Shown here: piece after piece, positions 42,370 through 51,264 of the stretch
How positions within the stretch are numbered: the first letter of the stretch is position 1
Layout of the letters: the number at the start of each line of letters is the position of its first letter
Assembly: GCF_022668875.1 (NCBI RefSeq)
Contig: NZ_JAKGCR010000004.1
Location: forward strand, 124,001 to 188,000
From: Domibacillus sp. PGB-M46
Lineage (GTDB): Bacteria > Bacillota > Bacilli > Bacillales > Domibacillaceae
DNA: 64,000 bases
Reading direction: 5' to 3'
Translations under genes and position numbers: made by a program
The notes under the pieces: generated by a model
Told to the model about the DNA's origin: nothing
Databases searched by the model: none
What the model saw: only the letters and a program-made list of their open reading frames with translations

Positions 42370-43000
42370 TAAAAAACTTTATTTATCTGCAAACCCAATC
42401 AACTTCAGACAATTTGAGGACGTGACCGGGAACCTTCTTACCCTCTCAGAATTGCGTTTATTTCTGACCGGAGCTAGAGGCCATGAGAGAAATAACTAAC
42501 TATATCCTAATCCTCCTCCCAGGTTATACAGGGATCCGTAGAGGCCAGGGCCTAGGTCTTACATGGAATGAAGTTGGTGTAAAGAACAAAACAGCCCTTA
42601 TAAAAGGACAAGAGAGACGTATGGGTCTCGTCCACTCAAAATCAAAAATAATTATCGGACCGTTTTGGTAGATGATATTGTTTTTCAGCAGCCGGAAAAG
42701 TATAAAAGATGGTGTGAAGAAACAAAGCTAAAAAATAGAGCACGATTAACGGACGATGATTATATTTTTATCTCTATCAAGGTAATACCCCAACCAGACC
42801 TGTGACCGTCTATACTCTTTTGAACAGCTGCATCAAAAAAATAGGGGTAAAGCGAATTACCCCACATGGGTTACATCATACTCACGCGTCTATCTCAATT
42901 AGCCAGAAAGTGCCGGTAAACGTCATAGCTGCTCGTTTAAGATGGTCCTCTCTACTTACACTGTTCATCATACCTGCAGCTCTGTTTTCATGTTGGCTGC
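42370..43000 (+). pseudogene. broken tyrosine recombinase
   Basis: Fragments of a phage-type integrase appear in successive frames. NPINFRQFEDVTGNLL-like and TLSELRLF-like pieces lie near 42390-42470. Then YTGIRRGQGLGLTWNE (with the first catalytic Arg) runs from about 42525, followed by a stop. After a frame change come DDIVFQQPEKYKRWCEETKL and VTVYTLLNSCIKKIGVKRITPHGLHHTHASIS near 42802-42900. The HxLR box reads HGLHHTHAS, so its catalytic Arg is also replaced. The C-terminal Tyr region is lost. It is a second, dead integrase, distinct from the intact one at 1705. Confidence 0.85.
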
Positions 43001-43098
43001 TCCTTATAGGTAAATCAAAAAAGGCATAAACACAGGACACTATTTCGCGTCTTTTTAGTGCCCTCTGCTTTTATAAGGCGGCAACTAAAAAAACATGT

Positions 43099-43530
43099 TT
43101 AATGTTCTTCAGGCTTAAACCGTTCATCCTTTGCTTCATTGTGCCCTTCCTTAAATAATGGTTGTGTGTTTGAAGAAGACTTTAAGGATTTTATCCCATT
43201 TTCAGATAAGGTGTCTAATATTTTTTGAATATTCCCTTTCGTGGCAGGAGCCTTGCCTGGTTTTACGGTAATTGAAAATAAGCAGTTCCCTGAATTCAGG
43301 AAACCGTATTTGAATTTTCATAAGCAAAACAAGCCCTATAATAAACAAAGTACCGCCATAAAGCGCCTGCTATTCCGTTTTATCACTAACAGATCAATTG
43401 ATGATTGTACCAACTGCAATCCTCATAACCGCTTATGCAACGGGCATAAGTGATGATTTTGAAATTTACTGCTTGTTCAGCCCCATTAAACAAAGCATTA
43501 GTCGCCAAAACAAGCAAATAAGAACAGCAA
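43099..43530 (-). pseudogene. decayed membrane-protein gene, unknown family
   Basis: Three frames give plausible protein pieces. They read VLATNALFNGAEQAVNFKII near 43500-43440, a membrane segment YGGTLFIIGLVLLM near 43350, and a soluble tail of 72 codons (43099-43317) with VKPGKAPATKGNIQKILDTL and a final FKPEEH. No frame has a start codon with a binding site. The order membrane segment-tail suggests a polytopic membrane protein with a cytosolic C-terminus, broken by frameshifts. Family not recognised. Confidence 0.45.
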
Positions 43531-43557
43531 AAAGCCGCCGGAAATCCGGCGGCTTTT
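43529..43557 (-). terminator. lytic transglycosylase terminator
   Basis: The stem AAGCCGCCGGA / TCCGGCGGCTT with A- and T-runs overlaps the stop codon. Confidence 0.88.
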
Positions 43558-44155
43558 ACTGTTCTCTTTTTGTGTATTCGCCAACATAATATAAAATGTC
43601 AGATACATACTGGTCACTTTGATTATAAGCGAAGATCGCCCGTTTCATATCACCATCGGCAGCACCGTTTTCACTTAAATAATGGGCAGCACTGTAGATC
43701 GCATCTTCCACATTGAAAGGATCTGCTTTCCCATCTCCATTGGCATCCACCCCGTATCCGCCATATTTTGCAATGACAGCCGGATCTGTTTTTTCCTCTT
43801 CCGGGATATCACCTTTACCGAGGCCGCTGCAAGTCGGGTGCTCCCATCCTACAAACGTGCACGGCATAAACTGCATCGGACCTTCCGCGCCTGCTGGAGA
43901 AATCATTGGATCCATCGTTGAAAATTTTGTTTCTACACGGTGGTGAGCAGCAAGAAGCTCCCACGGAATTCCATACTCTTCAGCTGCCGCTTTATAGATC
44001 GGCATGTACTCTTCTGGAATCGACTTAGACTGCAGAAATTTCGGCGCTTTGTCTGTTATTGAAAAAACGGCCATTAAGAGAAAAGCGGCCAGCAGGAATG
44101 GAATCGCCAAACAGCCATACGCCCGTTTTTTCAATCTTCTTCTTTTTTTTGCCAT
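43556..44155 (-). CDS. membrane-anchored lytic transglycosylase, CwlT/SLT-like
   Basis: The 199-residue protein has a basic N-terminus and one membrane helix (residues 14-32), then a lysozyme-like domain. The domain starts YMPIYKAAAEEYGIPWELLAA and has the putative catalytic Glu in HHRVETKFST, followed by SPAGAEGPMQFMPCTFVGW and a calcium-site-like DANGDGKADPFNVEDAI. It should cleave peptidoglycan glycan strands outside the membrane. This form is like the muramidase domain of CwlT and of conjugative-element proteins, but no NlpC/P60 domain follows. ATG follows AAGGAG. It is a single gene between terminators. Confidence 0.88.
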   Translation of the reverse strand: MAKKRRRLKKRAYGCLAIPFLLAAFLLMAVFSITDKAPKFLQSKSIPEEYMPIYKAAAEEYGIPWELLAAHHRVETKFSTMDPMISPAGAEGPMQFMPCTFVGWEHPTCSGLGKGDIPEEEKTDPAVIAKYGGYGVDANGDGKADPFNVEDAIYSAAHYLSENGAADGDMKRAIFAYNQSDQYVSDILYYVGEYTKREQ

Positions 44156-44221
44156 GATCGTTAAACTCCTTAAATGCTCTTGCTTAACTCATCATAGAAA
44201 AGACCGGACGAAACTTCAAGC

Positions 44222-44264
44222 AAAAACAAATCTCTCTTCTTCATAGAAGAGAGATTTGTTTTTC
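44222..44264. terminator. bidirectional terminator
   Basis: A near-perfect 18-base stem (AAAACAAATCTCTCTTCT and complement) has A- and T-runs. It lies after the 500-residue gene on the minus strand. Confidence 0.85.
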
Positions 44265-44388
44265 TTTATAAGTTCAGAAGACACCCATCTATTTTCCTTG
44301 TTCCTGCAGCCTTTCTTCCACCAAACGGAAGTGATCATTTCATTTCTCCGCTGCATTGTCATGAGCGAGCGGCCAGGAGAACGTTCTA

Positions 44389-45891
44389 TCAAGTAATGGA
44401 ACTTCCTGAAAGCATGTCGCCTGCATCAAGCTGCTTTAGTCCGGGTGTTTTTGCAGCCGCTTCTGCCGCCTTTTCCCGAAGCTTCAATTCTTCGTTTTTC
44501 AAATCCGCCAGCGATTTTGAAGCTTCTGCTTCCGCTTTTCGAAGACGGCTGCTTTCAAACTGCCAGCCGTTTGCCGTTGCGCGTGCAGCTGTCAGCTCCG
44601 CAATCAAATCTGCTTCATAGTATGGATACTTTTCCATCACTTCGTCTGCCATTTTCTCATAGGATGCTTGCAGCTTTTTCTCGAGCGTGTTTTTTTCAGT
44701 GTGCCAGTACGTGTTTGACAGCCAGGCGCCGGCAGCAGATAAAACACCTCTTTTTTCCCTATTTGTATCTATTTTTTCTGTTACCCGAATCAACTTTTCT
44801 CTAAGCCGTGTATTCGATATGCTCACGTCCCCAAGAAAAGGGCGGGCGGCATCGGTTTTCAACAGTACAATAAGCCGCTCTCTTAAGTTTTGGTAAACGG
44901 CTTCAGCTCTTTTTTCTGAGCTCTCAGCCAAAGCCAGCTCCTGCTGAATGTGCAAAATATGCTTTTCTTCTTTTTGCTGCTCAAGCTTCAACTCGTTAAT
45001 CTGCCTGAACAGCAGCAAATAAGCAGACTCTCTTGTAACCCATTCTGATGACAAAATTGATTCATCATTTGCTTGAGCGCTTTCATCCGGTGTATACAAA
45101 ATCAGCATTGCCGCAGGCAGCAGCCAGCTGCCCGAAAATAATGTTTTCAGCGCTGCTTCCGTCGTAAATAGGGCATCCGGGTGGAGAATCCACATTTCTT
45201 TTGGAAAGCCCGGCGGCACCTCCTTTTGAATCGGAGAAAGGATCTCGCCATACATGAATAAACCAGAGCGGATGCCCATTTCGAATACAAGCGTTTCTAG
45301 GCCGATCCCCTGCTTGATCTCTTCAAAAGAAGCACTGCGGTGTATATGTAAATGCTCGAAAATCTGCACTTTTTTAAAATCCGGCAGTTCTTCCCAATAA
45401 CGGCGGATATTTGCTTGAAGAGACTCTTTCCCTTCTTCCGCTTTTTCATTTTTTAAAAAGCGCTCAAACAACTGGACATATTCGTAATGAAGCATAAATT
45501 CAAGCTTGCTGGATATAAAAGAAGCTTCAAATTGTGCTTCCACCGCTTTATTTTTTTTCGCTCTTCTTTCAAACCATTTATTCTCAATTTCCGCACTGCG
45601 CGCGGTTACTTTTTCTCTTTCATTTAAGCGTGCGGCCGGCAGTTTCATCAGCTTGGCTAATGCCAGAAACACATCAAGCTGAAGCACTTGATCCGGAATC
45701 TCATTTCTTTTTTTTATTTCAGCTGCAATGGCTCCAAAATAAGGAGCAGTTTCTTCTTTAGAAAAACGGCTTTTTGCTTTTAATGCCAGCAGTTCTTTTG
45801 CCTGCATGGAATGCAAAATCGCGTGAATCATCCGAAGCTTCGGACCTGTCACATTTGCTACCGCTTTGCCGATCGGCTTTAACTCTGTCAT
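44389..45891 (-). CDS. 500-residue helical protein of unknown family
   Basis: The product has no signal or membrane segment and is almost all helix. Residues 1-110 resemble a helical bundle. A middle part around residue 230-265 has a more mixed sequence (PPGFPKEMWILHPDALF, then WLLPAAMLILYTPDES). Residues 300-335 and 430-490 are predicted coiled coils rich in Glu, Lys and Ala. I do not recognise a family. ATG 45891 is chosen with GGAG nine bases ahead; the ATG at 45906 is too close to its AAGGAG. It is monocistronic. A structural or scaffold role would fit the shape, but that is a guess. Confidence 0.75.
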   Translation of the reverse strand: MTELKPIGKAVANVTGPKLRMIHAILHSMQAKELLALKAKSRFSKEETAPYFGAIAAEIKKRNEIPDQVLQLDVFLALAKLMKLPAARLNEREKVTARSAEIENKWFERRAKKNKAVEAQFEASFISSKLEFMLHYEYVQLFERFLKNEKAEEGKESLQANIRRYWEELPDFKKVQIFEHLHIHRSASFEEIKQGIGLETLVFEMGIRSGLFMYGEILSPIQKEVPPGFPKEMWILHPDALFTTEAALKTLFSGSWLLPAAMLILYTPDESAQANDESILSSEWVTRESAYLLLFRQINELKLEQQKEEKHILHIQQELALAESSEKRAEAVYQNLRERLIVLLKTDAARPFLGDVSISNTRLREKLIRVTEKIDTNREKRGVLSAAGAWLSNTYWHTEKNTLEKKLQASYEKMADEVMEKYPYYEADLIAELTAARATANGWQFESSRLRKAEAEASKSLADLKNEELKLREKAAEAAAKTPGLKQLDAGDMLSGSSIT

Positions 45892-46064
45892 GTTGATCCG
45901 CTCCATTTACTCCTTTTTTTCTGATTTTACACGAAAAAAGTATGGAAAGAAAATGAAACCCTTTCTTTCTTTTCACACCCATTGTTTTAAAAGTATATCT
46001 TTTTTTCCTTTTTATAGTTGCTAATTGTCTGCCATTTTTTTAGAATAAAGATACAATTCTGATT

Positions 46065-46078
46065 TGTAAGCGATTCCA
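46065..46078 (+). promoter_or_regulatory. cre site (CcpA) of the symporter operon
   Basis: TGTAAGCGATTCCA matches 13 of 14 cre consensus positions and lies 31 bases ahead of the ywcB start, just after a TACAAT -10-like element. This fits carbon catabolite repression of acetate uptake. Confidence 0.65.
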
Positions 46079-46108
46079 GAATTGAAAACGGCCTAGGGGA
46101 GGGCTTTT

Positions 46109-46462
46109 ATGGAACAGAAAGTAGAACGCGTTTTACAGCCGCAAAAAAACTACGATTATGAGAAAATTGCGGCCAGTCCGGAATTCAAGTCACTGATCCG
46201 CAAGAAAAACAAGTTTTTACTGCCCGTTACCATCTTTTTCTTACTGTTTTATTTTTCATTGCCCCTTTTAACTTCTTTTTCAACCGTGCTGAATAAACCG
46301 GCGGTTGGCGATATTTCGTGGGTATGGGTACTGGCTCTGGCACAGTTTATTATGACCTGGACGCTTTGTATGGTGTATGTTAAAAAAGCGAACGGATTTG
46401 ATGCCGATGCAGAGAGCATTGTAAACCGCCACAACGATACGAAAGGAAGTGACCGCCCATGA
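46109..46462 (+). CDS. ywcB: DUF485 membrane protein
   Basis: The 117-residue protein has two membrane helices (about residues 37-56 and 70-92), with a charged N-terminus containing DYEKIAASPEFKSLIRKK, the DUF485 hallmark. DUF485 genes (yjcH, ywcB) pair with acetate-type sodium symporters and may assist them. Its stop overlaps the ATG of the symporter gene by four bases. ATG follows GGGGAGGGC. A cre site precedes it. Confidence 0.92.
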   Translation: MEQKVERVLQPQKNYDYEKIAASPEFKSLIRKKNKFLLPVTIFFLLFYFSLPLLTSFSTVLNKPAVGDISWVWVLALAQFIMTWTLCMVYVKKANGFDADAESIVNRHNDTKGSDRP

Positions 46463-47982
46463 GTATGATAGGGCTTTTTTTCTTCGTTGCCATTGTGGGG
46501 CTGACTCTGTATGTGACGTATCTGGCTTCCAAGCGGACAAACTCCGCCAGTGAGTTTTACACGGCTGGGGGAGGGCTGACCGGCTGGCAGAATGGCATTG
46601 CCATTGCAGGTGATTACTTATCGGCGGCTTCATTTCTTGGTATTGCCGGTGCCATCGCCCTAAATGGCTTTGATGGCTTTTTTTACAGTATCGGCTATCT
46701 GGTGGCGTATCTCGTTGTCCTGTATATTGTAGCTGAACCGCTTCGCAACTTAGGCAAATACACCCTTGCCGATATGATTACAGCCCGTTTTAATCAGCAG
46801 AAAATTCGCGGAGCTGCGGCCATTTCTACTTTAACCATTGTTCTCTTTTATATGATTGCCCAGCTTGTTGGGGCTGGTGCATTAATCCAGCTCTTGCTTG
46901 GCATTGATTATTGGGTAGCTGTTTTGCTTGTCGGCATTATGATGACCACATACGTGCTCTGGGGCGGTATGGCGGCTACCAGCTGGGTGCAAATCATCAA
47001 AGCGGTTCTTCTCATGATCGGTACGGTTTTGATTTCGTTTCTTGTTTTACTAAAGTTTGATTTTAATATCCTGAAAATGTTTACCGACATGAAATCCGTT
47101 ACACCTGCGGGTGAAGCGTACTTGAATCCAGGCGTAAAATACACAAACGGGCTGGATACAATGTCTATGATGATTGCCCTTGTGTTAGGAACGGCCGGCC
47201 TGCCGCATATTTTAATGCGCTTTTTCACTGTGAAAGATGCCCAAACAGCGCGCAGTTCTGTGGTTTATGCTACCTGGATTGTTGGAATCTTTTATATTTT
47301 AACGATTTTCCTTGGCTTTGGCGCCGCTGCTTTTGTAGGCTCTGAAAAAATTGTGGCAGCCAATGCAGCCGGCAACATGGCCGCGCCTCTACTCGCTCAG
47401 GCGCTGGGCGGCGATCTGTTAATGTCCTTTGTATCTGCTGTTGCTTTTGCAACGATTTTAGCGGTTGTGGCCGGTCTCGTGCTATCCGGTGCATCTGCTT
47501 TTGCTCACGATATTTACGGTCAGATTATTAAAAAAGGAAATGTCACCGAAAAAGAGCAAATGAATGCAGCCCGTTTTGCTTCAATCGGCGTTTCCGTTTT
47601 TTCAATTATTTTAGCTCTTGGCGCCCAGACGATGAATGTAGCGTTTCTTGTATCGCTGGCCTTTTGTATTGCCGCAAGCGCAAACCTTCCTGTTATTATT
47701 TATACAATTTATTGGAAGAGATTTAATACAGCCGGTGCGCTGAGCGCTATGATTACAGGTCTTGTAACCGCCCTTGTACTGGTTGCGTTAAGCCCGAATA
47801 TCTGGAGTCCTGAAGGCACAGCCATTTTAACAGGAACCGCTCTATTCCCGTTAACAAATCCGGCGATCATTTCTGTGCCGGCCGGTTTTATCGCAGGCTA
47901 TATTGGATCAATCGTTTCGGCTAAAGCAGATGCACGCAAATATGCGGAAGTAGCCGTTAAAGCCAATACTGGATTAAAATAA
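46459..47982 (+). CDS. ywcA: cation/acetate-type symporter
   Basis: The 507-residue protein is a sodium:solute symporter with about 13 helices, close to ActP, which takes up acetate and related monocarboxylates. Motifs include SASEFYTAGGGLTGWQNGIA and GDYLSAASFLGIAGAIAL in the first helices, GTAGLPHILMRFFTV (the sodium-site helix) and ASAFAHDIYG. It is coupled to ywcB. Location: cytoplasmic membrane. The substrate is inferred from family and partner. The upstream cre site suggests expression when glucose is gone, when acetate is used again. Confidence 0.94.
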   Translation: MSMIGLFFFVAIVGLTLYVTYLASKRTNSASEFYTAGGGLTGWQNGIAIAGDYLSAASFLGIAGAIALNGFDGFFYSIGYLVAYLVVLYIVAEPLRNLGKYTLADMITARFNQQKIRGAAAISTLTIVLFYMIAQLVGAGALIQLLLGIDYWVAVLLVGIMMTTYVLWGGMAATSWVQIIKAVLLMIGTVLISFLVLLKFDFNILKMFTDMKSVTPAGEAYLNPGVKYTNGLDTMSMMIALVLGTAGLPHILMRFFTVKDAQTARSSVVYATWIVGIFYILTIFLGFGAAAFVGSEKIVAANAAGNMAAPLLAQALGGDLLMSFVSAVAFATILAVVAGLVLSGASAFAHDIYGQIIKKGNVTEKEQMNAARFASIGVSVFSIILALGAQTMNVAFLVSLAFCIAASANLPVIIYTIYWKRFNTAGALSAMITGLVTALVLVALSPNIWSPEGTAILTGTALFPLTNPAIISVPAGFIAGYIGSIVSAKADARKYAEVAVKANTGLK

Positions 47983-47986
47983 AAGC

Positions 47987-48023
47987 ACGGAGCAGACGGA
48001 ACGGTCCGTCTGCTCCGTTTTTT
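47987..48023 (+). terminator. ywcBA terminator
   Basis: The stem ACGGAGCAGACGGA / TCCGTCTGCTCCGT ends with a T-run. Confidence 0.92.
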
Positions 48024-48054
48024 CATACAATAAAAAAACAAGGAGGTTTTCGAT

Positions 48055-48765
48055 TTGCGTAAGTTTCTCACAGCCGGTTTATGTATCCTTCTGGCTGCTG
48101 CGATCGTTCCCCTGCCTTCAAAGGCGGCTTCAGATCCTTATTTATCTGCACTGGCTCATGTAAAAAACAGTAAACAAGTAATCATTGCAGAAGGAAGTAC
48201 AAAATCGATCACAGCCACGATCCGCCTTTACGAGAAAACAGGGCGCCACTGGCAGCTAAAACGGATTTCTCCGGCAGTTACCGGGAAAAATGGCTTATCC
48301 TTCTCCAAACAAGAAGGAAACGGCGCCACCCCTACCGGCTTTTATGACATTGGCCGCATGTTCGGCTATGCCCACAAACCAGCAGGTGTCCGGAGCAGCT
48401 ACACGGTCACAAACCGGTTTCATTATTGGATTGATGACCCCTCTTCACCAGATTATAACAAATGGATTTATTACCGGGGTGACCCTGCTGGCCGCTGGAA
48501 ATCATTCGAGCGCTTAAACCATGAATTATACAAACACGCTATCGTCATTCGCTACAATGAAAACCCAATCGTCAAAAATGCAGGCAGTGCCATTTTTATT
48601 CACCGCTGGCGGACAGGATCGACGCCAACAGCCGGATGCCTGGCGCTAAGCGAATCGCATTTACTGGTTTTAATGAAATGGCTGGATCCTGCTAAATCAC
48701 CGAAAATTGTCATCGGCACACCTGACTCGGTCCGTTCTGACCTCGTTCAGGCCTCTGCTGATTAA
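48055..48765 (+). CDS. secreted L,D-transpeptidase (YkuD-like)
   Basis: The 236-residue precursor has a signal peptide (residues 1-25, cleavage near SKAAS). The catalytic domain shows AIFIHRW and STPTAGCLALS, the His and Cys motifs of L,D-transpeptidases. Ahead of it GNGATPTGFYDIG marks the substrate loop. Such enzymes link or trim peptidoglycan peptides outside the cell. No LysM domain is present, unlike YkuD, so it may bind the wall in another way. TTG start after AAGGAGG. Its stop overlaps the convergent PucR gene by four bases. Confidence 0.9.
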   Translation: MRKFLTAGLCILLAAAIVPLPSKAASDPYLSALAHVKNSKQVIIAEGSTKSITATIRLYEKTGRHWQLKRISPAVTGKNGLSFSKQEGNGATPTGFYDIGRMFGYAHKPAGVRSSYTVTNRFHYWIDDPSSPDYNKWIYYRGDPAGRWKSFERLNHELYKHAIVIRYNENPIVKNAGSAIFIHRWRTGSTPTAGCLALSESHLLVLMKWLDPAKSPKIVIGTPDSVRSDLVQASAD

Positions 48766-49988
48766 TTGAGAGAATGATTCATCTGCCGGATAAGCAAATC
48801 AATATAAAGCAGCGTTTTTCCGCTCATATCTTTGCTGTTAAACCCGGTAATTTCACTGATGCGCTTCATCCGGTAAGCAAGCGTATTGGGGTGCACATGC
48901 ATCACACCCGCCGCCTCGTTTATATTGCCGTCATGGGCTAAAAACATATAAAGCGATTCAATCATATTTGCATTATGTGTTTTGTCGTATTCTTCAAGCG
49001 CTTCAATAACCGCATTTTTTTTGCCAAGGCGGATGGAGCGAAACTGTTCAATTGATTGAAAAATACCGAGCTGGTCAAAACAATGGGGCAGTGTAATGGT
49101 TGAAAAAATCTGTTTCATTTTTAATACACGAAGCGCTTCCTGATAGCTTTCCTGTACATGCAGCGGGTTTTGTACAGCCGTTCCTGCCGCCCCGACCGGC
49201 GAAAGGCCAAGCCGTTCCGCTGATTTAGACGTAAAATCAGTAATATAGGAGCTGACCGTTTCTAAATCAGCGGGTTCTTTAAACCGGATCAGCAGAACCA
49301 GCTGCTCCCCGTCATAGGTTCTGGCAATACTGGCCAGCTGTTGCAGGGTTTCGGTCAGATAATCGATTTGCCGCTCCAGTGTACGGTCAATGGCACGGCC
49401 GAAATCAAAAAGAATAACCAGTAAACTGCCGGTCAAGGAAAGTCCGTATGCTTTGTTGGCCTGTTCCATTTCATTGCGCGTGGCGAAATGTCCGGTCAAA
49501 AGCTTCCAAAAAAACTCCTGATGGCTTTCTTCCGCTGCACGCTTTCTTTTTTCATGCTGCAAAAGCTGGTTTCTTACCGCTTTCGCCGCTTCCTTTAAAA
49601 TCGCCATCTGTTCATCTGAAAAATGAGCACCTGACTGGGCCCAGATAAAGCCGATCACTTTATCCTGTTTTCGTACCGAAATGGCCACCCGCTCACCGAG
49701 AGAAACTTGTCCAATTGCAGGAATCACAACGGGTTCCTCTGTTTCAAAAAGAGTCGGGATCGCTCCGCTTTTCCATAAGCTGTTTATCACGTGCTCGGGT
49801 ACTCTTCGTCTCATAATGGTAGCAATTCGAACGGGATCAATTTCTCCTTCGTGTCGGCTGTAGGCAATAATCTGGTGATTGGCATCTTCAATCGTAATCG
49901 GGCAAAGAAGTGCTTCACTGATTCGGTCTGCCAGCATTTCAATTGATTCATACTCGTGGGCAAAATAATGTGTTTTCTCGTTTGACAT
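48762..49988 (-). CDS. PucR/CdaR-type transcriptional regulator
   Basis: The 408-residue protein has an N-terminal sensor part (GAF-like, about 15-150), a middle GGDEF-like/PucR region (about 165-290) and a C-terminal HTH_30 domain with GNINEAAGVMHVHPNTLAYRMKRI. This is the layout of PucR-family activators, which respond to purine, sugar acid or amino acid-related signals. The position next to the ywcBA symporter is suggestive, but a terminator and a convergent gene separate them. ATG 49988 follows CGGAGG at six bases; an upstream TTG is not needed. Confidence 0.88.
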   Translation of the reverse strand: MSNEKTHYFAHEYESIEMLADRISEALLCPITIEDANHQIIAYSRHEGEIDPVRIATIMRRRVPEHVINSLWKSGAIPTLFETEEPVVIPAIGQVSLGERVAISVRKQDKVIGFIWAQSGAHFSDEQMAILKEAAKAVRNQLLQHEKRKRAAEESHQEFFWKLLTGHFATRNEMEQANKAYGLSLTGSLLVILFDFGRAIDRTLERQIDYLTETLQQLASIARTYDGEQLVLLIRFKEPADLETVSSYITDFTSKSAERLGLSPVGAAGTAVQNPLHVQESYQEALRVLKMKQIFSTITLPHCFDQLGIFQSIEQFRSIRLGKKNAVIEALEEYDKTHNANMIESLYMFLAHDGNINEAAGVMHVHPNTLAYRMKRISEITGFNSKDMSGKTLLYIDLLIRQMNHSLN

Positions 49989-50193
49989 ATCCATCCTCCG
50001 GTGCAATAGGCTATATTTATTATAATCGCCGCCCGATTAATTGTAAAAAAAACCGAAAAAAACAGGTCCTGTTGCCTGGTAGATGTATATGCTTCAACGT
50101 GAATGATTTGAATTGGGTAATGTTCAACCTTAATGGTGAATCTGGCTTCTTCTACTGACCTAAAAAATGGGCCGGTTTAGTTCGCGACTATCG

Positions 50194-50643
50194 TTATTCC
50201 ATTACCTTTAACTTTTTAAGACAAAGATAAAACCAATAGATAAGAGCCAAAGCAGATAAGTAAGCCACATAAGTCCAAAAAACATTCCAGCCGTTCCTAT
50301 ATATAATAAGCCCTGTAAAAACTAATATACATTCAAGCAGGGTTATACATAATGCAGTGAAAAAAATAAGCAAATGTGGATGTTCCTTTTTCATTATAAA
50401 AAAAATCAAATAGCACCCTATTATAGGGTATATACCTATATTAAACGGAAGTGCCGGCAAGGTTTTCTGTACGGTAAAAGGATATATCTCACCGAAATTA
50501 AAATAAATCCAAAACTCATTGATAAGATAGGCAATAACTGATGTAAAAGGTCCGATCAATGGGATTATTTTTTTGTTTTTTGAATGAAGATGCATGATTC
50601 CAATGATCCAAGGAACTATTAATATCATTAAAGAAAAGTACAT
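50194..50643 (-). CDS. CBO0543-like membrane protein
   Basis: The 149-residue protein is very hydrophobic, with five membrane helices. Features are NEFWIYFNFGEIYPF between helices two and three and PALPFNIGIYPI ahead of the third, a pattern I associate with the CBO0543 family of clostridial and Bacillus spore-former membrane proteins (recalled). AT-rich codon use sets it apart from core genes. ATG follows GGAGG at ten bases. Function unknown. Confidence 0.7.
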   Translation of the reverse strand: MYFSLMILIVPWIIGIMHLHSKNKKIIPLIGPFTSVIAYLINEFWIYFNFGEIYPFTVQKTLPALPFNIGIYPIIGCYLIFFIMKKEHPHLLIFFTALCITLLECILVFTGLIIYRNGWNVFWTYVAYLSALALIYWFYLCLKKLKVME

Positions 50644-50771
50644 CTTATTTGAACCTCCATTGTGTTACCTTTCTTCATCAATGAGCTGCTTTGAACGAAT
50701 TTTGCCTATACATAGCTTAACCAATTTACAGTTATGCGATACTCCGTTAAAAATACTCTCCGGCGTTTTAC

Positions 50772-50810
50772 GCCCAGCCCCAAATCAGCTGTACATACGG
50801 CTGGGCTGGC
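50772..50810. repeat. inverted repeat, possible weak terminator
   Basis: GCCCAGCCC and GGCTGGGCTGG can pair around an 18-base loop. No clear gene is served. Confidence 0.35.
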
Positions 50811-50842
50811 AGTTTTGACCGAACCGACAACACAGCTTACGG

Positions 50843-50878
50843 AAAAAACCCCTTGAAGCTGCACAGCTCAAGGGGTTG
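50843..50878 (-). terminator. terminator of the 50-residue gene
   Basis: The stem AACCCCTTGA / TCAAGGGGTT is followed by TTTTTT on the minus strand. Confidence 0.85.
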
Positions 50879-50931
50879 TCTATATATGAGTATATGGACC
50901 TGCTGCACGATTTACACTCTTGGTAATGTAC

Positions 50932-51084
50932 TTAGAAAACATCAGCTAAATATGATTGAATAAAATCGGGTAATAGCTGAAAAAATAATCCCTCATATTT
51001 AATATCGAGTAAGCCAGCAATAAACAGTAATATAATCATTAAAATTAAAATAGGTTTCTTATTCTTTTTAAATATCGACTTCAA
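50932..51084 (-). CDS. 50-residue single-pass membrane protein
   Basis: The start is TTG 51084, with GGAGGG six bases upstream. The product has a basic N-terminus (KSIFKKNKKP), one membrane helix over residues 11-27 (ILILMIILLFIAGLL), and a short acidic-aromatic tail ending SYLADVF. A good terminator lies 55 bases after the stop. Ribosome binding site, helix and terminator together support a real gene. No family recognised. Confidence 0.62.
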   Translation of the reverse strand: MKSIFKKNKKPILILMIILLFIAGLLDIKYEGLFFQLLPDFIQSYLADVF

Positions 51085-51264
51085 AAGGCTCCCTCCACTA
51101 AAATGTTATAATAGGAAGCTTGTTCCTGTGCGAGGCCGCAAGCTTATCCCTTTCTTTTGTCCACTTTTCAACTTTAGACAGCTGACTCTTTTGACTGCCC
51201 GTTTTTTGAGCGCGCAGCTTACCTATCTGTCATTCAAAGTCTACTCATGATACATACTGCCGCA

